Shown piece after piece: positions 7,852-17,143 of a DNA stretch of 49,366 nt. The position numbers and the translations under genes were made by a program. The DNA lies in contig NZ_JAAXLJ010000018.1 of the NCBI RefSeq assembly GCF_012641075.1, positions 1 through 49,366 of the forward strand, written 5' to 3'. The notes below the pieces were generated by a model. It made no database searches, had not been told where the DNA came from, and was given only the letters and a program-made list of their open reading frames with translations. The DNA is from Secundilactobacillus angelensis. GTDB taxonomy: Bacteria > Bacillota > Bacilli > Lactobacillales > Lactobacillaceae. Position 1 is the stretch's first letter, and every line of letters starts with the position of its first letter.

Positions 7852-7888
7852 AATGCCAAGAGATGAATTTTATTCTCTTGGCATTTTT
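7852..7888 (+). terminator. Rho-independent terminator
   Basis: AATGCCAAGAGA (7852-7863) and TCTCTTGGCATT (7874-7885) form a 12-bp perfect stem ending in T5. Confidence 0.85.
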
Positions 7889-8038
7889 GCTATGTTTTTG
7901 AACCGTGTTCTAAAAATATCGACATACAACACACACACGACTATATCCCTTTTTTTGAGCAAAATTAATTTCACGTAAACAGAAGAGAAACGATTAGCAT
8001 TCAGAATCACGGTTTCTCAGTCAGAATTTAATCTTTAT

Positions 8039-8083
8039 AAAAAAGGAGAGGCTCAATTCGTTGGTGAATTGAGCCTCTCCTTT
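8039..8083 (-). terminator. terminator of the HAD phosphatase unit
   Basis: An 18-bp perfect stem (8042-8059 with 8066-8083, core GGAGAGGCTCAATTC) with a T run on the minus strand. Confidence 0.85.
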
Positions 8084-8128
8084 GCTTTCCAAAGAATTAC
8101 GATTCATTAATTTCCAAAATGTTAACGA

Positions 8129-8761
8129 TTAATTCAGTAACTTTTTCTCCAAATCCGCCACCGATCCATAAATATCCGCGTTCACCGCTTTGAGTGCATC
8201 TAATTGAACACTGGGTGACCAAGCGGCTGAGAAGCAGTGGATACCAGCGGCTTGGGAAGCCTTGATATCACTGGTGGCATCACCAACGTAGGCTAGTTCT
8301 TCGGGTGCAATCTGTTGCGTTGCCACAAGACGTTTAAGGTTATCAGTCTTAATGTTGCGTACTGGCGAGCCCACCAGAATAGGTTCAAAGTAGCCGGTGA
8401 GCCCCAGCATTTTCAACGAGATATCACACGCCTGCTGGCCCTTGCCAGTGAGCAGCGAAATTTGGATGCCATGGCTGGCTAAGTCTTTGAGTAAATCTAC
8501 GATCCCTGGAAACGGCTGCCGTAAATCCTCATGGGCTTGCTGATAGGCATCGTAAAAGTAATCTGACGCGGTATCTAATGGTACATCTGGCAGCAAACTA
8601 CGCAGCATACCTTGCTCATTCGTCCCAAAAGTGTCGAAAATCTGCTGATCGTCAATCTTTTCACCGGTAAAATGCTCAACCGTGCTGCGAAAGGACTTCA
8701 AGATCACCGGAAAAGTGTTCGCCAAAGTGCCGTCTAAGTCGAAACTGATCATACGATACAT
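8129..8761 (-). CDS. HAD-superfamily phosphatase (phosphoglycolate-phosphatase-like)
   Basis: The 210-residue cytosolic protein carries the HAD motifs in order: ISFDLDGTLANT (motif I, catalytic Asp pair), SLLTGKG (motif II), Lys near NIKTDNLK (motif III) and YVGDATSDIKASQAAG (motif IV). The helical cap between motifs I and II is of the small-molecule phosphatase type, so a sugar phosphate or 2-phosphoglycolate is the likely substrate class; the exact one is unknown. The open frame reaches a TTG at 8830, but motif I sits at the N-terminus only from the ATG at 8761. It follows the methyltransferase gene on the same strand and probably shares its transcript. Confidence 0.85.
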   Translation of the reverse strand: MYRMISFDLDGTLANTFPVILKSFRSTVEHFTGEKIDDQQIFDTFGTNEQGMLRSLLPDVPLDTASDYFYDAYQQAHEDLRQPFPGIVDLLKDLASHGIQISLLTGKGQQACDISLKMLGLTGYFEPILVGSPVRNIKTDNLKRLVATQQIAPEELAYVGDATSDIKASQAAGIHCFSAAWSPSVQLDALKAVNADIYGSVADLEKKLLN

Positions 8762-8849
8762 TATCTTCACCCAACTTTCTAAATGGTTTAATTTCATTTT
8801 CAGTATTGCACGCTGGTCGACTGGGTTCAAGGTGTAGTGGAAGCCTTGG

Positions 8850-9536
8850 TTATTTTCTGGCGCGTAAAATTCTCGTCATCATGATGCCATACATGCCGTT
8901 GATGCCGGCATTAGAGACCGTGAGTTCACTCACACCGAGCTGCTGCAAGGTCCGCTGGTACTGAGCAATGTGTTCAATATCAATAATGATGATTTCACCG
9001 CCTGGCTTTAAAACGCGATAAGCCTCACTGATGGCTTTCGCGCGGGCGGATGCCGGTTTGACGTTATGAATCGCCACACTGGCCACCACAAAATTGAAGG
9101 TTTCGTCATTGAAAGGCAGATCAGTCATATTAGCGGTAGTGAGTTGACTGACACCGGTTAAGTCTTGCGCGTCAATGAGCTGTTGTGTATTTGCCAAAGC
9201 GTTGTTTAATTGGTCATTTTGGTTCCAGATATCGATACCGGTTACTTTTCCAGGTGCCTTTAATTTCTTAGCGATTTCCATCAGAAACGCGCCGTGACCG
9301 GTGCCAAGATCTAAAACTTGCGCGTTAGGCTGCAAATCCATTTGGCTGACTACTCGCACGATGATCTTGTATTTCCCAACCAGTGAAGTATACAGATACA
9401 GGCCGCCTGATACTAAGAGAATAAGGGGGAAAATTAAGTTGATCAACTCATGTGAGGACAGCGCGGCGACTAGGGCAACCAGGCCAAAACTAATCAGCAA
9501 AAGGGGAACTAACGGGGCATCTAAACCTTTTTTCAA
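8850..9536 (-). CDS. membrane-anchored class I SAM-dependent methyltransferase
   Basis: The 228-residue protein begins with two hydrophobic helices (about residues 7-27 and 32-51), followed by a methyltransferase fold. Motif I is VLDLGTGHGAFL, the acidic residue after beta-2 is in VTGIDIW, and LPFNDETFNFVVAS and VLKPGGEIIIIDIEH follow. The anchor places the catalytic domain at the inner membrane face. The acceptor is unknown; quinone or lipid methyltransferases are possible. Translation appears to start at TTG (9536) with AGGAGG upstream. First gene of a probable unit with the HAD phosphatase. Confidence 0.8.
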   Translation of the reverse strand: MKKGLDAPLVPLLLISFGLVALVAALSSHELINLIFPLILLVSGGLYLYTSLVGKYKIIVRVVSQMDLQPNAQVLDLGTGHGAFLMEIAKKLKAPGKVTGIDIWNQNDQLNNALANTQQLIDAQDLTGVSQLTTANMTDLPFNDETFNFVVASVAIHNVKPASARAKAISEAYRVLKPGGEIIIIDIEHIAQYQRTLQQLGVSELTVSNAGINGMYGIMMTRILRARK

Positions 9537-9721
9537 TGTTTTCGCCTCCTTTATTGTTATAGGAAATTTAATTTAGTATACCCGACTATCGGTTGTGACG
9601 AAAGTCCGGTTAGCGTACAAAAGAGGCGCAAGCTAAGTCTTTGCGCCTCTTGGTTAAATTGATTTTTAATTATGCTGCGCCATTAAGAAAATGACGGTAG
9701 CCACGGTAACGCAATTGAAAG

Positions 9722-10909
9722 TTACTTGCCACCACTTAGAAAATGGTCAATGGCTTCGTTGGCTGAATGTCGATCAGTCTGTTTGACTGTTGAAATTGGG
9801 ATTCCGGCTTCACCACTCAAGGCAAGTAGGATATCGAAGAACGGTGGTTTGATCCCCAATTCATCCAAATCATCCAGTGAAATGGTATAACGGATTGAAG
9901 CTTCGTCGTTGTGTTCAACCTTTTGTACCCAGTGAGGCTCACGAATGTTTTCACGGCCTAATGCAACTAGGTCAAAGCCCGAATCTGTGGCTTTGGCGGC
10001 ATCAGCGGGCGTTTGAACGTCTCCGACGACGATCATTGGAATCTTTCCCTGCAAATGGTCTTTGATGGTTTCATTTAATGGTGTCGTGATGGTTTTATCC
10101 GTCAAAGACTTCCGCCAAACGTCGCTCATTGAAACATGGAGGTAGTCAATTGGCTGATCCTTTAAGACATCGACAAACTTCAAAGTATCCTCAAAGGTGA
10201 TGCCTGGTTTTTCAATTTCTTCAGGGGAAATTCTGTAGCCCACGATAAATGGTTTATCGGCGTATTTATCGACCGCTTCATTAACTGTTTTGATGACTGC
10301 TAGCGGGAACTTCATCCGCTTTTCCAGCGTGCCACCCCATTCGTCGGTCCGCTGATTTGAGTTAGGGGAGAAGAATTGTTGAATCAAATAAGTGTTAGCA
10401 CCATGAATTTCTACGCCATCAAATCCTGCTTGAATAGCCCGACGAGTCGCTTCACCAAAATCAACAATGGTTTGTTTAACTTCATCTGCTGAAAGTTCCC
10501 GAGGCTGTTCGGATCCGGCACGTGCGGCTGCAATCGCACTGGCACTGACAGGTCGTTTACCTCGAAGGATGGCCGTTGAACTCATCCGACCGGCACTGAA
10601 AATCTGTAGCACAGCTTTAGTCCCGTTTTGTTGGATGGCCGAAGCAAGCCGGTGTAGGTCCGGAATGAACTTGTCATCATCGACACTCAGCTGACCTTCA
10701 AATCCTTTACCTTCTTCGTTAATGTAAGCGACGGCCGTGATATAAAGACCAACGCCACCGGTATGCTTACGGTAGTAGTTAACCTCATCGCTAGTAACAT
10801 GGCCGTCATGGAACGCCATGCACTCAGTTAAAGGTGGAATGACCACGCGGTTCTTCAATGTGATGTCCTTGTTTGGAAACGTAAAAGTGTTCAAAAATGA
10901 ATATGCCAT
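9722..10909 (-). CDS. old-yellow-enzyme family NADH:flavin oxidoreductase
   Basis: The 395-residue FMN-dependent (beta/alpha)8-barrel protein has the N-terminal NRVVIPPLTECMA with a Cys at the position that tunes FMN in YqjM-like enzymes. Substrate-binding residues are in EIHGANTYLIQQFFSP (His-Asn pair), and the FMN phosphate site is near VVGDVQTP and LVALGREN. There is no Fe-S cluster cysteine set and no second FAD domain, so it is a stand-alone ene-reductase. It probably reduces an activated C=C bond with NAD(P)H. The start at 10909 has GGAGGG before it. It lies downstream of the flavoprotein/SDR/MFS operon, separated by a terminator and its own promoter, and probably serves the same pathway (inference). 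Confidence 0.88.
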   Translation of the reverse strand: MAYSFLNTFTFPNKDITLKNRVVIPPLTECMAFHDGHVTSDEVNYYRKHTGGVGLYITAVAYINEEGKGFEGQLSVDDDKFIPDLHRLASAIQQNGTKAVLQIFSAGRMSSTAILRGKRPVSASAIAAARAGSEQPRELSADEVKQTIVDFGEATRRAIQAGFDGVEIHGANTYLIQQFFSPNSNQRTDEWGGTLEKRMKFPLAVIKTVNEAVDKYADKPFIVGYRISPEEIEKPGITFEDTLKFVDVLKDQPIDYLHVSMSDVWRKSLTDKTITTPLNETIKDHLQGKIPMIVVGDVQTPADAAKATDSGFDLVALGRENIREPHWVQKVEHNDEASIRYTISLDDLDELGIKPPFFDILLALSGEAGIPISTVKQTDRHSANEAIDHFLSGGK

Positions 10910-10936
10910 TATTAATCCCTCCATTCATTTGTGATT

Positions 10937-10945
10937 ATTATAACA
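10937..10945 (-). promoter_or_regulatory. extended -10 promoter of the OYE gene
   Basis: TGTTATAAT on the minus strand gives a consensus TATAAT with a TGn extension about 30 bases before the start codon; no good -35 is seen. Confidence 0.55.
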
Positions 10946-11036
10946 TATAAAAGGGGTAATGATATGCTATAAAAACGGGTTTCAATTATTTAATTTAAAA
11001 AGATTGTGAATATATAAATATGATGGTTGAGGTAAC

Positions 11037-11070
11037 AAAAAAGCCGATAGTGTTTGACCAATATCGGTTT
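11037..11070 (-). terminator. terminator of the flavoprotein/SDR/MFS operon
   Basis: CCGATA/TATCGG stem extended by A-T pairs, with a T6 run on the minus strand, shortly after the MFS stop codon. Confidence 0.7.
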
Positions 11071-11086
11071 TTCATTTGAAATAGCT

Positions 11087-12289
11087 TTAATTTTCTGCAA
11101 CTAGTGAGTTATCCACCAGGTTCTTTTGAAATTTAACGATTAGGCAGATAATGCCGAGTACTAATGCCAGCACACCACTGACTGAGAAGACGTTCAAGCC
11201 CATCTTGCTAAATAGACTAGTTAGCGGATTTACAACGAATGGACTGACAACACCGCCAATTGAGTAGATGGCAACGTAGACACCTAACGCCATGGAAACA
11301 CTAGTTTTTCCGACCGCAATTGAAATCAGATAAGGGAACTGACCCATTGCGATACTCATCGCGGCACCAACGACGAAGCTGCCAATGAATGCAATAAGTA
11401 ATGAATGACCATAGCCAATCAAGAAGTAGGAAAAACCGTAGAGGATGAATGAAAGAGCAATCGAAGAATATTTGAAATGTTTCCCAATCATTCCAACAAA
11501 GAACCCGCAGATCATCCCACCAATCAATGAAACAGTTGAAGTCAACGCTGCTTGAGATGTGGCACCCAAATGTTGTTTAACAACGAATAGTGCGATGTTG
11601 TTATTGAGGACGTTGTTCAATAACATGATACAAAATGACCAGAAGGCACAGTAGAATACGTATTTATTCAGCTTGATTTTGCCTTCGCCAGTATCAACTT
11701 CACCGTTATTAACTGGTAGCGGATGAAGGGGCACCATGAGGACGACAACAATCAAAACTAGCAATGAGAAAATATAAATCCAGTAGTTGCTGACCCAAGT
11801 GCTTGAAGCGGCTAATTGACCGCCACCCATGATGAAGATGATGCCACCAATGTTAGTAAAAGTGGTGGATAGACCCATGGTGGATTGACGTTCAGTTTCT
11901 GGTAACATGGTGGAAATTAAGACTTGTGCCAAGTTAGTACACATCCCTTGTCCGAGACCTACCAAACATGAACAAATTAGCAGAAAGGTGAAACTATCAT
12001 GAAAGGCTAATGGTAAGAAGCCGCCAATCACGATGAAAATAATAGCACTTAAGGTGAGCGTCTTTAAATTCAACTTCGTAGCAGTTAGGCGGCCCACCAA
12101 TAGACCAGCTAGCATCATAAACAAATTAGGTAATGAAGTTAGCATTTGAACACTGGTGTTGTTCAGTGTGAAAAATTTTGCAATTGCTGCATAGGAAGGG
12201 GTGATGGCAAGTGATGCCATTCCCATTGTTGCAACGGTTAGAACACCAATTCTAGTTTTTGAAATATATGTTTTACTCGGAGTATCCAT
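11087..12289 (-). CDS. MFS transporter, last gene of the reductive operon
   Basis: The 400-residue integral membrane protein has about 12 hydrophobic helices, a GLLVGRLTATKLNLK loop between helices 2 and 3 (MFS motif A position) and a long cytoplasmic loop near residues 195-215. Major facilitator carriers use the proton or another gradient. The last gene of a four-gene operon: its ATG overlaps the stop of the upstream flavoprotein by one base (TAATG), so it is translationally coupled. The natural reading is uptake of the substrate processed by the neighbouring reductases, or export of the product; the substrate is unknown. Confidence 0.85.
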   Translation of the reverse strand: MDTPSKTYISKTRIGVLTVATMGMASLAITPSYAAIAKFFTLNNTSVQMLTSLPNLFMMLAGLLVGRLTATKLNLKTLTLSAIIFIVIGGFLPLAFHDSFTFLLICSCLVGLGQGMCTNLAQVLISTMLPETERQSTMGLSTTFTNIGGIIFIMGGGQLAASSTWVSNYWIYIFSLLVLIVVVLMVPLHPLPVNNGEVDTGEGKIKLNKYVFYCAFWSFCIMLLNNVLNNNIALFVVKQHLGATSQAALTSTVSLIGGMICGFFVGMIGKHFKYSSIALSFILYGFSYFLIGYGHSLLIAFIGSFVVGAAMSIAMGQFPYLISIAVGKTSVSMALGVYVAIYSIGGVVSPFVVNPLTSLFSKMGLNVFSVSGVLALVLGIICLIVKFQKNLVDNSLVAEN

Positions 12290-13737
12290 TATGAACCTCT
12301 CCTTTTAGTTATTGTTAAAACAGCATTTCTTCCTGAAAAGGTGGCGTATCCTGCTGTACTACCGGGTAATGTTACGGCGTACGTATCACCAACAAGCATG
12401 CCCGCAGCGTCGTTACCAGCGGCGTAAAGTCCCGTTAGTGGATAGCCATGATCATTCAGCACTTCGTTGTCGTTATTGACCCGAATGCCACCTAGAGCAC
12501 AGGCCATACCGACACCAAGTTCCACTGCGTAGTACGGGCCTTGTTTTAAGGGAGTGAGATATTGCTTATCCTTACCGAAATCAGTGTCAGCTTGATTGTT
12601 AACCAGGCTGTTATACCGTTGAACAGTTTCGGCAAGGTCTGGAAGATTCAGCATTTCAGCAAGCTGTTCGACTGTGTCTGCTTTCGTTAAGTACTTTCGG
12701 TGAGCGTTCAAGTCTCTATCAATTTCGACTTTAAGCTGATCCAATTTATCCGGAGAAACGGGGGAGTTACCAATTTCCTTGTAGAGTCCCTGGTTAGTCA
12801 AATGGTCAACTGTGCCTTGGTCCAAAATTGAGAAAGTTCGTGACTGAGTCAGAATCGCGCTCCCAGCATGGCACATATTATCGTTAACATCTTCATTAAC
12901 AAAGCGTTCACCACGTTCATTTACCCAGAGAATTGCTTCTTGAGTCGCAGCAGCGGCCAGTTGTGATGCCATGTGAGTGAATGGGGGATTTTGCTTATCA
13001 TAAATCGCACCGCCACCATACTGAATCGCCCCAATTTGATAGTGCTCAGCACCAGCTTTCCATGCCATCTGCATACCATCACCAGTAGATTTGCCATCGC
13101 TGACGGCAAAGAGACGGTCGGAAAATGGTGTGCGTAATTTAACTAATTCAGGGTTATCAACGTAGCCACCGGTTGCCAGCAAGATATTAGCCGTTTCGAT
13201 GTCGCGAAACTGACCAGTAGCTTGATTTTGAACTGATAAACCGGCTACATGACCGTTTTTTTGTAAAATCTGATCTGCTTTGATACTCATGGCAAATTCA
13301 ATATTCGCGTCAACCGCTTTTTGATACAACGTTTGAACTGCAGCGTGACCTCCACCGGTAAAGGTATGGATAGTTGGCCAACTTTTTCCTTGGACACCAA
13401 CCTTGGAAAATTCAACACCCTGCTCATGCAGCCAGTCGATTGTTGGACCACTGTTATCAATTAACTTTTTGAGGTGTGGGGCGCTCGCTTCATAATGAGA
13501 ATAGTTAAGCTCATCTTGTAAGAGCTCAGTCTTGTCAATAGTGATACCAGCTTGTTTTTGCAAGTAACTATCAACGCCCATGGCGCCCTCAACATAGTTA
13601 CCATCACCGCCAATGCTTCGACCTTTTTCAATCACCAGAGTATCTAGGCTATTTTCAGCGGCCGTAACAGCAGCTGCTAAACCTGATAGACCCGCGCCAA
13701 CAATAACAAGATCGTATTTTGTTTGTTTAGGGAACAT
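12289..13737 (-). CDS. fumarate-reductase/succinate-dehydrogenase-like flavoprotein 2
   Basis: The 482-residue protein has an N-terminal FAD-binding fold (DLVIVGAGLSGLAAAVTAAE, about residues 9-28), the ILLATGGYVDNPE segment, and a C-terminal FAD/active-site region (GMACALGGIRVN, LTGLYAAGNDAAGM, LPGSTAGYATFSGRNA). There is no N-terminal FMN-binding domain and no signal peptide, so it is a soluble cytosolic enzyme. Relatives reduce C=C bonds or oxidise ring systems (fumarate, urocanate, hydroxycinnamate, ketosteroid, tetrahydrodaidzein reductases). It starts 13 bases after the SDR gene behind AGGAGG. Electron donor and substrate are not readable. Confidence 0.85.
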   Translation of the reverse strand: MFPKQTKYDLVIVGAGLSGLAAAVTAAENSLDTLVIEKGRSIGGDGNYVEGAMGVDSYLQKQAGITIDKTELLQDELNYSHYEASAPHLKKLIDNSGPTIDWLHEQGVEFSKVGVQGKSWPTIHTFTGGGHAAVQTLYQKAVDANIEFAMSIKADQILQKNGHVAGLSVQNQATGQFRDIETANILLATGGYVDNPELVKLRTPFSDRLFAVSDGKSTGDGMQMAWKAGAEHYQIGAIQYGGGAIYDKQNPPFTHMASQLAAAATQEAILWVNERGERFVNEDVNDNMCHAGSAILTQSRTFSILDQGTVDHLTNQGLYKEIGNSPVSPDKLDQLKVEIDRDLNAHRKYLTKADTVEQLAEMLNLPDLAETVQRYNSLVNNQADTDFGKDKQYLTPLKQGPYYAVELGVGMACALGGIRVNNDNEVLNDHGYPLTGLYAAGNDAAGMLVGDTYAVTLPGSTAGYATFSGRNAVLTITKRRGS

Positions 13738-13750
13738 AATTGACCTCCTG

Positions 13751-14491
13751 CTATTTCAAGCCAACTGAAACGCCGCCATCACTTAAGATTGTTTGACCAG
13801 TCATGAAGGTTGCTTCACTTGCAACAAAGACAAATAATTTTGCCACTTCATCAGCAGTTTCGTAACGTTTCATTGGAACAGTTGGCAAAATCTTATCGAG
13901 AAAGCCGCCGTCATTGAGTGGGGTCTTCGTCAATCCAGGAGCGACGCAATTGACCCGAATCTTCTTGTCAGCATAGTCAACAGCAGCAGCTTGAGTCATT
14001 CCCATAATGCCGTTTTTAGCTGCATTATAGGCGCCCATTCCACCTGGATTATAGACACTGCCCAAGGCACCAGTATTGACGATTGAACCGTATCCTTGTT
14101 TCAGGAACAGTTGAATTTCTGCGCGCATGCAAAGGAAGGTCCCACGCAAATCGAGGTTGATCGTTTTGTCGAAATCGTCATCCGTTAATTCCGCAAATGG
14201 TTTAAGAACACCGCCACCAGCATTATTAATCACGTAGTCTAATTTGCCATATTGAGTAATGACCTGGTCGAGTCCTTTTTGAATACTTTCGTCATCCATG
14301 ACATTCATTACTAAACCGGAGATGTTGCCGCTGTATTTTTGATTTAATTCAGTTGCAGCGTCAACGACCTTTGGATTGTAGTCAGTTAAAATAACGTCAG
14401 CGTCATGCTCAGCAAATGATTCACTGATTGCGTAGCCAATCCCTTGTGCAGCGCCAGTAACTAAAGCAGTTTTACCTTTTAAATTTAACAT
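13751..14491 (-). CDS. short-chain dehydrogenase/reductase (classical SDR)
   Basis: This 246-residue cytosolic NAD(P)-dependent oxidoreductase is a complete classical SDR: cofactor motif TGAAQGIG (12-19), NNAGGG, catalytic Ser in VNTGALGSVYNPGG, YNAAK catalytic Tyr/Lys, and PGLTKTPLND. The Asp after beta-2 (LTDYNP) favours NAD(H) over NADP(H). It interconverts an alcohol and a ketone on an unknown substrate. The gene lies between two flavoproteins, its ATG overlapping the stop of the upstream one (TAATG), which ties the three activities into one pathway. Confidence 0.9.
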   Translation of the reverse strand: MLNLKGKTALVTGAAQGIGYAISESFAEHDADVILTDYNPKVVDAATELNQKYSGNISGLVMNVMDDESIQKGLDQVITQYGKLDYVINNAGGGVLKPFAELTDDDFDKTINLDLRGTFLCMRAEIQLFLKQGYGSIVNTGALGSVYNPGGMGAYNAAKNGIMGMTQAAAVDYADKKIRVNCVAPGLTKTPLNDGGFLDKILPTVPMKRYETADEVAKLFVFVASEATFMTGQTILSDGGVSVGLK

Positions 14492-15987
14492 TATAATGCC
14501 TCCATTTTTGTTTGTTTTAAGCTCTTAATTGATTCTTCACCAGCAATCCAACCAGATACAAATGCGAAGCCGTTAGCGATGCCTTCATAACTTGGATAAC
14601 CATCAGAATATAGGCCGTTAACGTTGTTGCCGACAATATAGAGATCCTTTATTGGGGTACCGTCTTCTCTGACAGGTTCACAGTTTCGGTTGACATTAAC
14701 ACCATCCAAAGTCCCTAAAATTGCACAGTGTTCAACGATTGCGTAGAAGGGACCGCTTTCAACATTGAATAGAAGCTCATCGGTTGGTTTCAAGAATACA
14801 TCGTCATCTTGAACGTCAATAGCGTGGTTGTAAGCATCAACACTCCGTTGCAGAGCGGGTAATGATAGGTTAAGTTTTTCCGAAAGTTCTGATAATGAGT
14901 TGGCCTTAACCACTTCACCGGTCTTTTCAGCATCATCGAAATCTTGCTGGATATTCGGTAAAGGACCGACAGTGGTTCGAGGAGTTTCACCAACTTCACA
15001 GAACTGGCGTTCGAATGTATCTTTCAGATTGACCTGTTGAGTTTTAAAAGTATCGATTGTTTTTTGATCAACCAGCACATAGTATTTACCACCAACGTTG
15101 TGTGCTGCATTTGCCCACATTGCGAAGTCGTATACGATATCTTCATTCACAAATCGATTGGCGGTTTGGTCTAACCAGAATAAGGGGAGGTTAGTGAGTG
15201 TCTCAACACTGCTGTCTCGCCTCATTGGGTTGATTTGGAGACTTGGGGCACATCCGTGAGCGAATAAGACTGGTGTGTGATTAGTGTCAGCACCAAGTTT
15301 CTTAGCCAACTTAATTCCGGTACCATCAGCTTTTCGTTCACCCAAGTTTAGTAAGTTTTTCGAGTCCGCATACTTTTCAGCCATCATGTTTGGATCACCA
15401 CAATAGCCACCATCAGCAAAGATCACTTTTTGGGTGCTAATGCGAGTCCTTTCACCATTTTTATCTTCCACAATAACCGCTTTTAACCCATTTTCATAAT
15501 CAAGATCAACGGCAGCGGTTTCAGTTAAGACTGTGTTACCTGCTTCAACAAACTTAGCTGGCAATTGATCCCAATTATTCATCTTGTCTTTGAAATTGTT
15601 GAATTTATGATAAACCAGCGGATCGTTTAAATGCGCTTCTTGTTCACTTTGTTCAACCGTAACGGAGAGTCCCATTTCTGTCATGCGATCAATGTTTGCA
15701 CCAGACTTTTTGAGAAATCGGGATAACAATTCACCGTTAACAAAATAATGATTGTACTCGGTTAAGCCCTCGAAAGCTTGCTGATAATCATAAGTGACGC
15801 CTTTGGCAATTTGTTGTTTGGAGTTGATGGCGAAAACACCATGTGCACCAAATTTACCTGCACCACCGACTTTGTCTCCCCGTTCGAGCAAAATAAAGGG
15901 GATCTTTTGCTTGTAAAGCTCAAAACTAGCTGAAATTCCAGCAGAACCTGAACCAACAACTACAACACTCGTTGATAACGCTTTCAT
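14491..15987 (-). CDS. fumarate-reductase-like flavoprotein 1
   Basis: The 498-residue FAD-dependent oxidoreductase has N-terminal SVVVVGSGSAGISASFEL (about residues 7-24), ILLERGDKVGGAG, a central VIFADGGYCGDP, and the C-terminal DLYIVGNNVNGLYSDGYPSYEGIANGFAF. It is the same family as the product at 12289-13737 but clearly diverged, so this is not a recent duplication. It lacks an FMN domain and a signal peptide. The frame opens at a TTG at 16005; the ATG at 15987 has AGAAGGTG upstream and is preferred. First gene of the operon, about 100 bases downstream of the LysR gene on the same strand. Confidence 0.85.
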   Translation of the reverse strand: MKALSTSVVVVGSGSAGISASFELYKQKIPFILLERGDKVGGAGKFGAHGVFAINSKQQIAKGVTYDYQQAFEGLTEYNHYFVNGELLSRFLKKSGANIDRMTEMGLSVTVEQSEQEAHLNDPLVYHKFNNFKDKMNNWDQLPAKFVEAGNTVLTETAAVDLDYENGLKAVIVEDKNGERTRISTQKVIFADGGYCGDPNMMAEKYADSKNLLNLGERKADGTGIKLAKKLGADTNHTPVLFAHGCAPSLQINPMRRDSSVETLTNLPLFWLDQTANRFVNEDIVYDFAMWANAAHNVGGKYYVLVDQKTIDTFKTQQVNLKDTFERQFCEVGETPRTTVGPLPNIQQDFDDAEKTGEVVKANSLSELSEKLNLSLPALQRSVDAYNHAIDVQDDDVFLKPTDELLFNVESGPFYAIVEHCAILGTLDGVNVNRNCEPVREDGTPIKDLYIVGNNVNGLYSDGYPSYEGIANGFAFVSGWIAGEESIKSLKQTKMEAL

Positions 15988-16086
15988 AATTTTGCACCTT
16001 CTCAAATAAATTTAAGTTCCTTACAGCTTTAATTGTAATATGATTCACAAGAAGGCGCTAATATTAAAAAGTTTTCAGTAACAACC

Positions 16087-16953
16087 TTAAGTTATTGATT
16101 TCACAATTAGCTTTAATAATGCCTGTGGAGCATGTGATTCGGTGGCAATGACAACTTGGAATGCCTGTTTCAAATGAGCAGGGGTGTATCTGTAGATATT
16201 TTCACAATTTTCGGGCATATGAAAATTTTCTGGGACCATGGCAAAGCCACCCTTAAAGTTAACATTCAAGCAAGCTGCCGCAAAACTATTAATGTTAACT
16301 GTCTCTGAATAGTTCCAACCATCTTTGGCGTAGGCGTTGATCATGGCGGTTTGAATATCTGAAATACCCGTGGATTGCCAATTCTGCAAATAGAGTTTTG
16401 AATTTTGAGCCAAACGTTTTAAATTATTCTTATTCTGGGTGACTTCTTCCTTGTTAAAAATTAAGTCGAAATTAATTGTTTTTAACGGAAAAATTTTCAC
16501 CTTATCATTATTTGCAAAGGCCAGCTGAAAGCCAATCAAAATATCGTAGTAACCCTTGATTAATCGATTGATACTGGTATCTAAGAGTTCTTCGTCAAAG
16601 CTGTAGTGGGTTGACTTAGGCAACTGTTCAACAAATTCAACGGCATCGGCAGCCAGTCCTTGTAGAAAGTGAATACGGACCAATTTCTCGGGGTGAATAT
16701 CAGGGTGATACCAAATTTCGTTATAGGCGTTGATCACGCCTACCGCACGTGCGTAAAACAGTTCACCAACTGGCGTCAAAGAATTCTGTCCAGCTTTCCG
16801 GTTCAGCAGTTTATGTCCCAGTTCGTCTTCTAGTTTACGAATAGCCGAGCTGACAGCTGTTTCTGAGACATAATTACGTTTTGCGGCGGAGATGAAACCG
16901 CCAGTTTGAACAACATCGATGAAGTATTTAACAGGCATTAAGTTGTAGTTCAT
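16087..16953 (-). CDS. LysR-family transcriptional regulator
   Basis: The 288-residue protein has an N-terminal winged HTH (MPVKYFIDVVQTGGFISAAKRNYVSETAVSSAIRKLEDELG, about residues 6-47) and a periplasmic-binding-like effector domain. It points the same way as the reductive operon and lies directly before it, an arrangement different from the usual divergent LysR layout. It is the only regulator in the island and presumably activates the operon in response to its substrate (inference). The C-terminal domain is shorter than in many LysR proteins. Confidence 0.9.
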   Translation of the reverse strand: MNYNLMPVKYFIDVVQTGGFISAAKRNYVSETAVSSAIRKLEDELGHKLLNRKAGQNSLTPVGELFYARAVGVINAYNEIWYHPDIHPEKLVRIHFLQGLAADAVEFVEQLPKSTHYSFDEELLDTSINRLIKGYYDILIGFQLAFANNDKVKIFPLKTINFDLIFNKEEVTQNKNNLKRLAQNSKLYLQNWQSTGISDIQTAMINAYAKDGWNYSETVNINSFAAACLNVNFKGGFAMVPENFHMPENCENIYRYTPAHLKQAFQVVIATESHAPQALLKLIVKSIT

Positions 16954-17079
16954 GGGTGAGCACCTACTTTTTCGTAATATTATTTATTATAATCCAGATT
17001 TGGTTCGCAAAATATCGGATATTATGTTTCTGCCATCGCAAAGTTAAATCGGGCAAATTTGAATTCTTAAATATTGTTT

Positions 17080-17109
17080 AAAGACCAATTCGTAATCAAT
17101 TGGTCTTTT
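17080..17109. repeat. orphan terminator-like hairpin upstream of the first surface protein
   Basis: AAAGACCAATT (17080-17090) and AATTGGTCTTT (17098-17108) form an 11-bp perfect stem with T-rich ends on both strands, in the region between the leftward LysR gene and the rightward surface protein gene. No recognised gene ends here. Its arms share AAGACCAATT with the terminator at 30689-30724. Confidence 0.6.
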
Positions 17110-17143
17110 CATTAGTTTCAGCTTATCAATGGTTAAGTATTTA

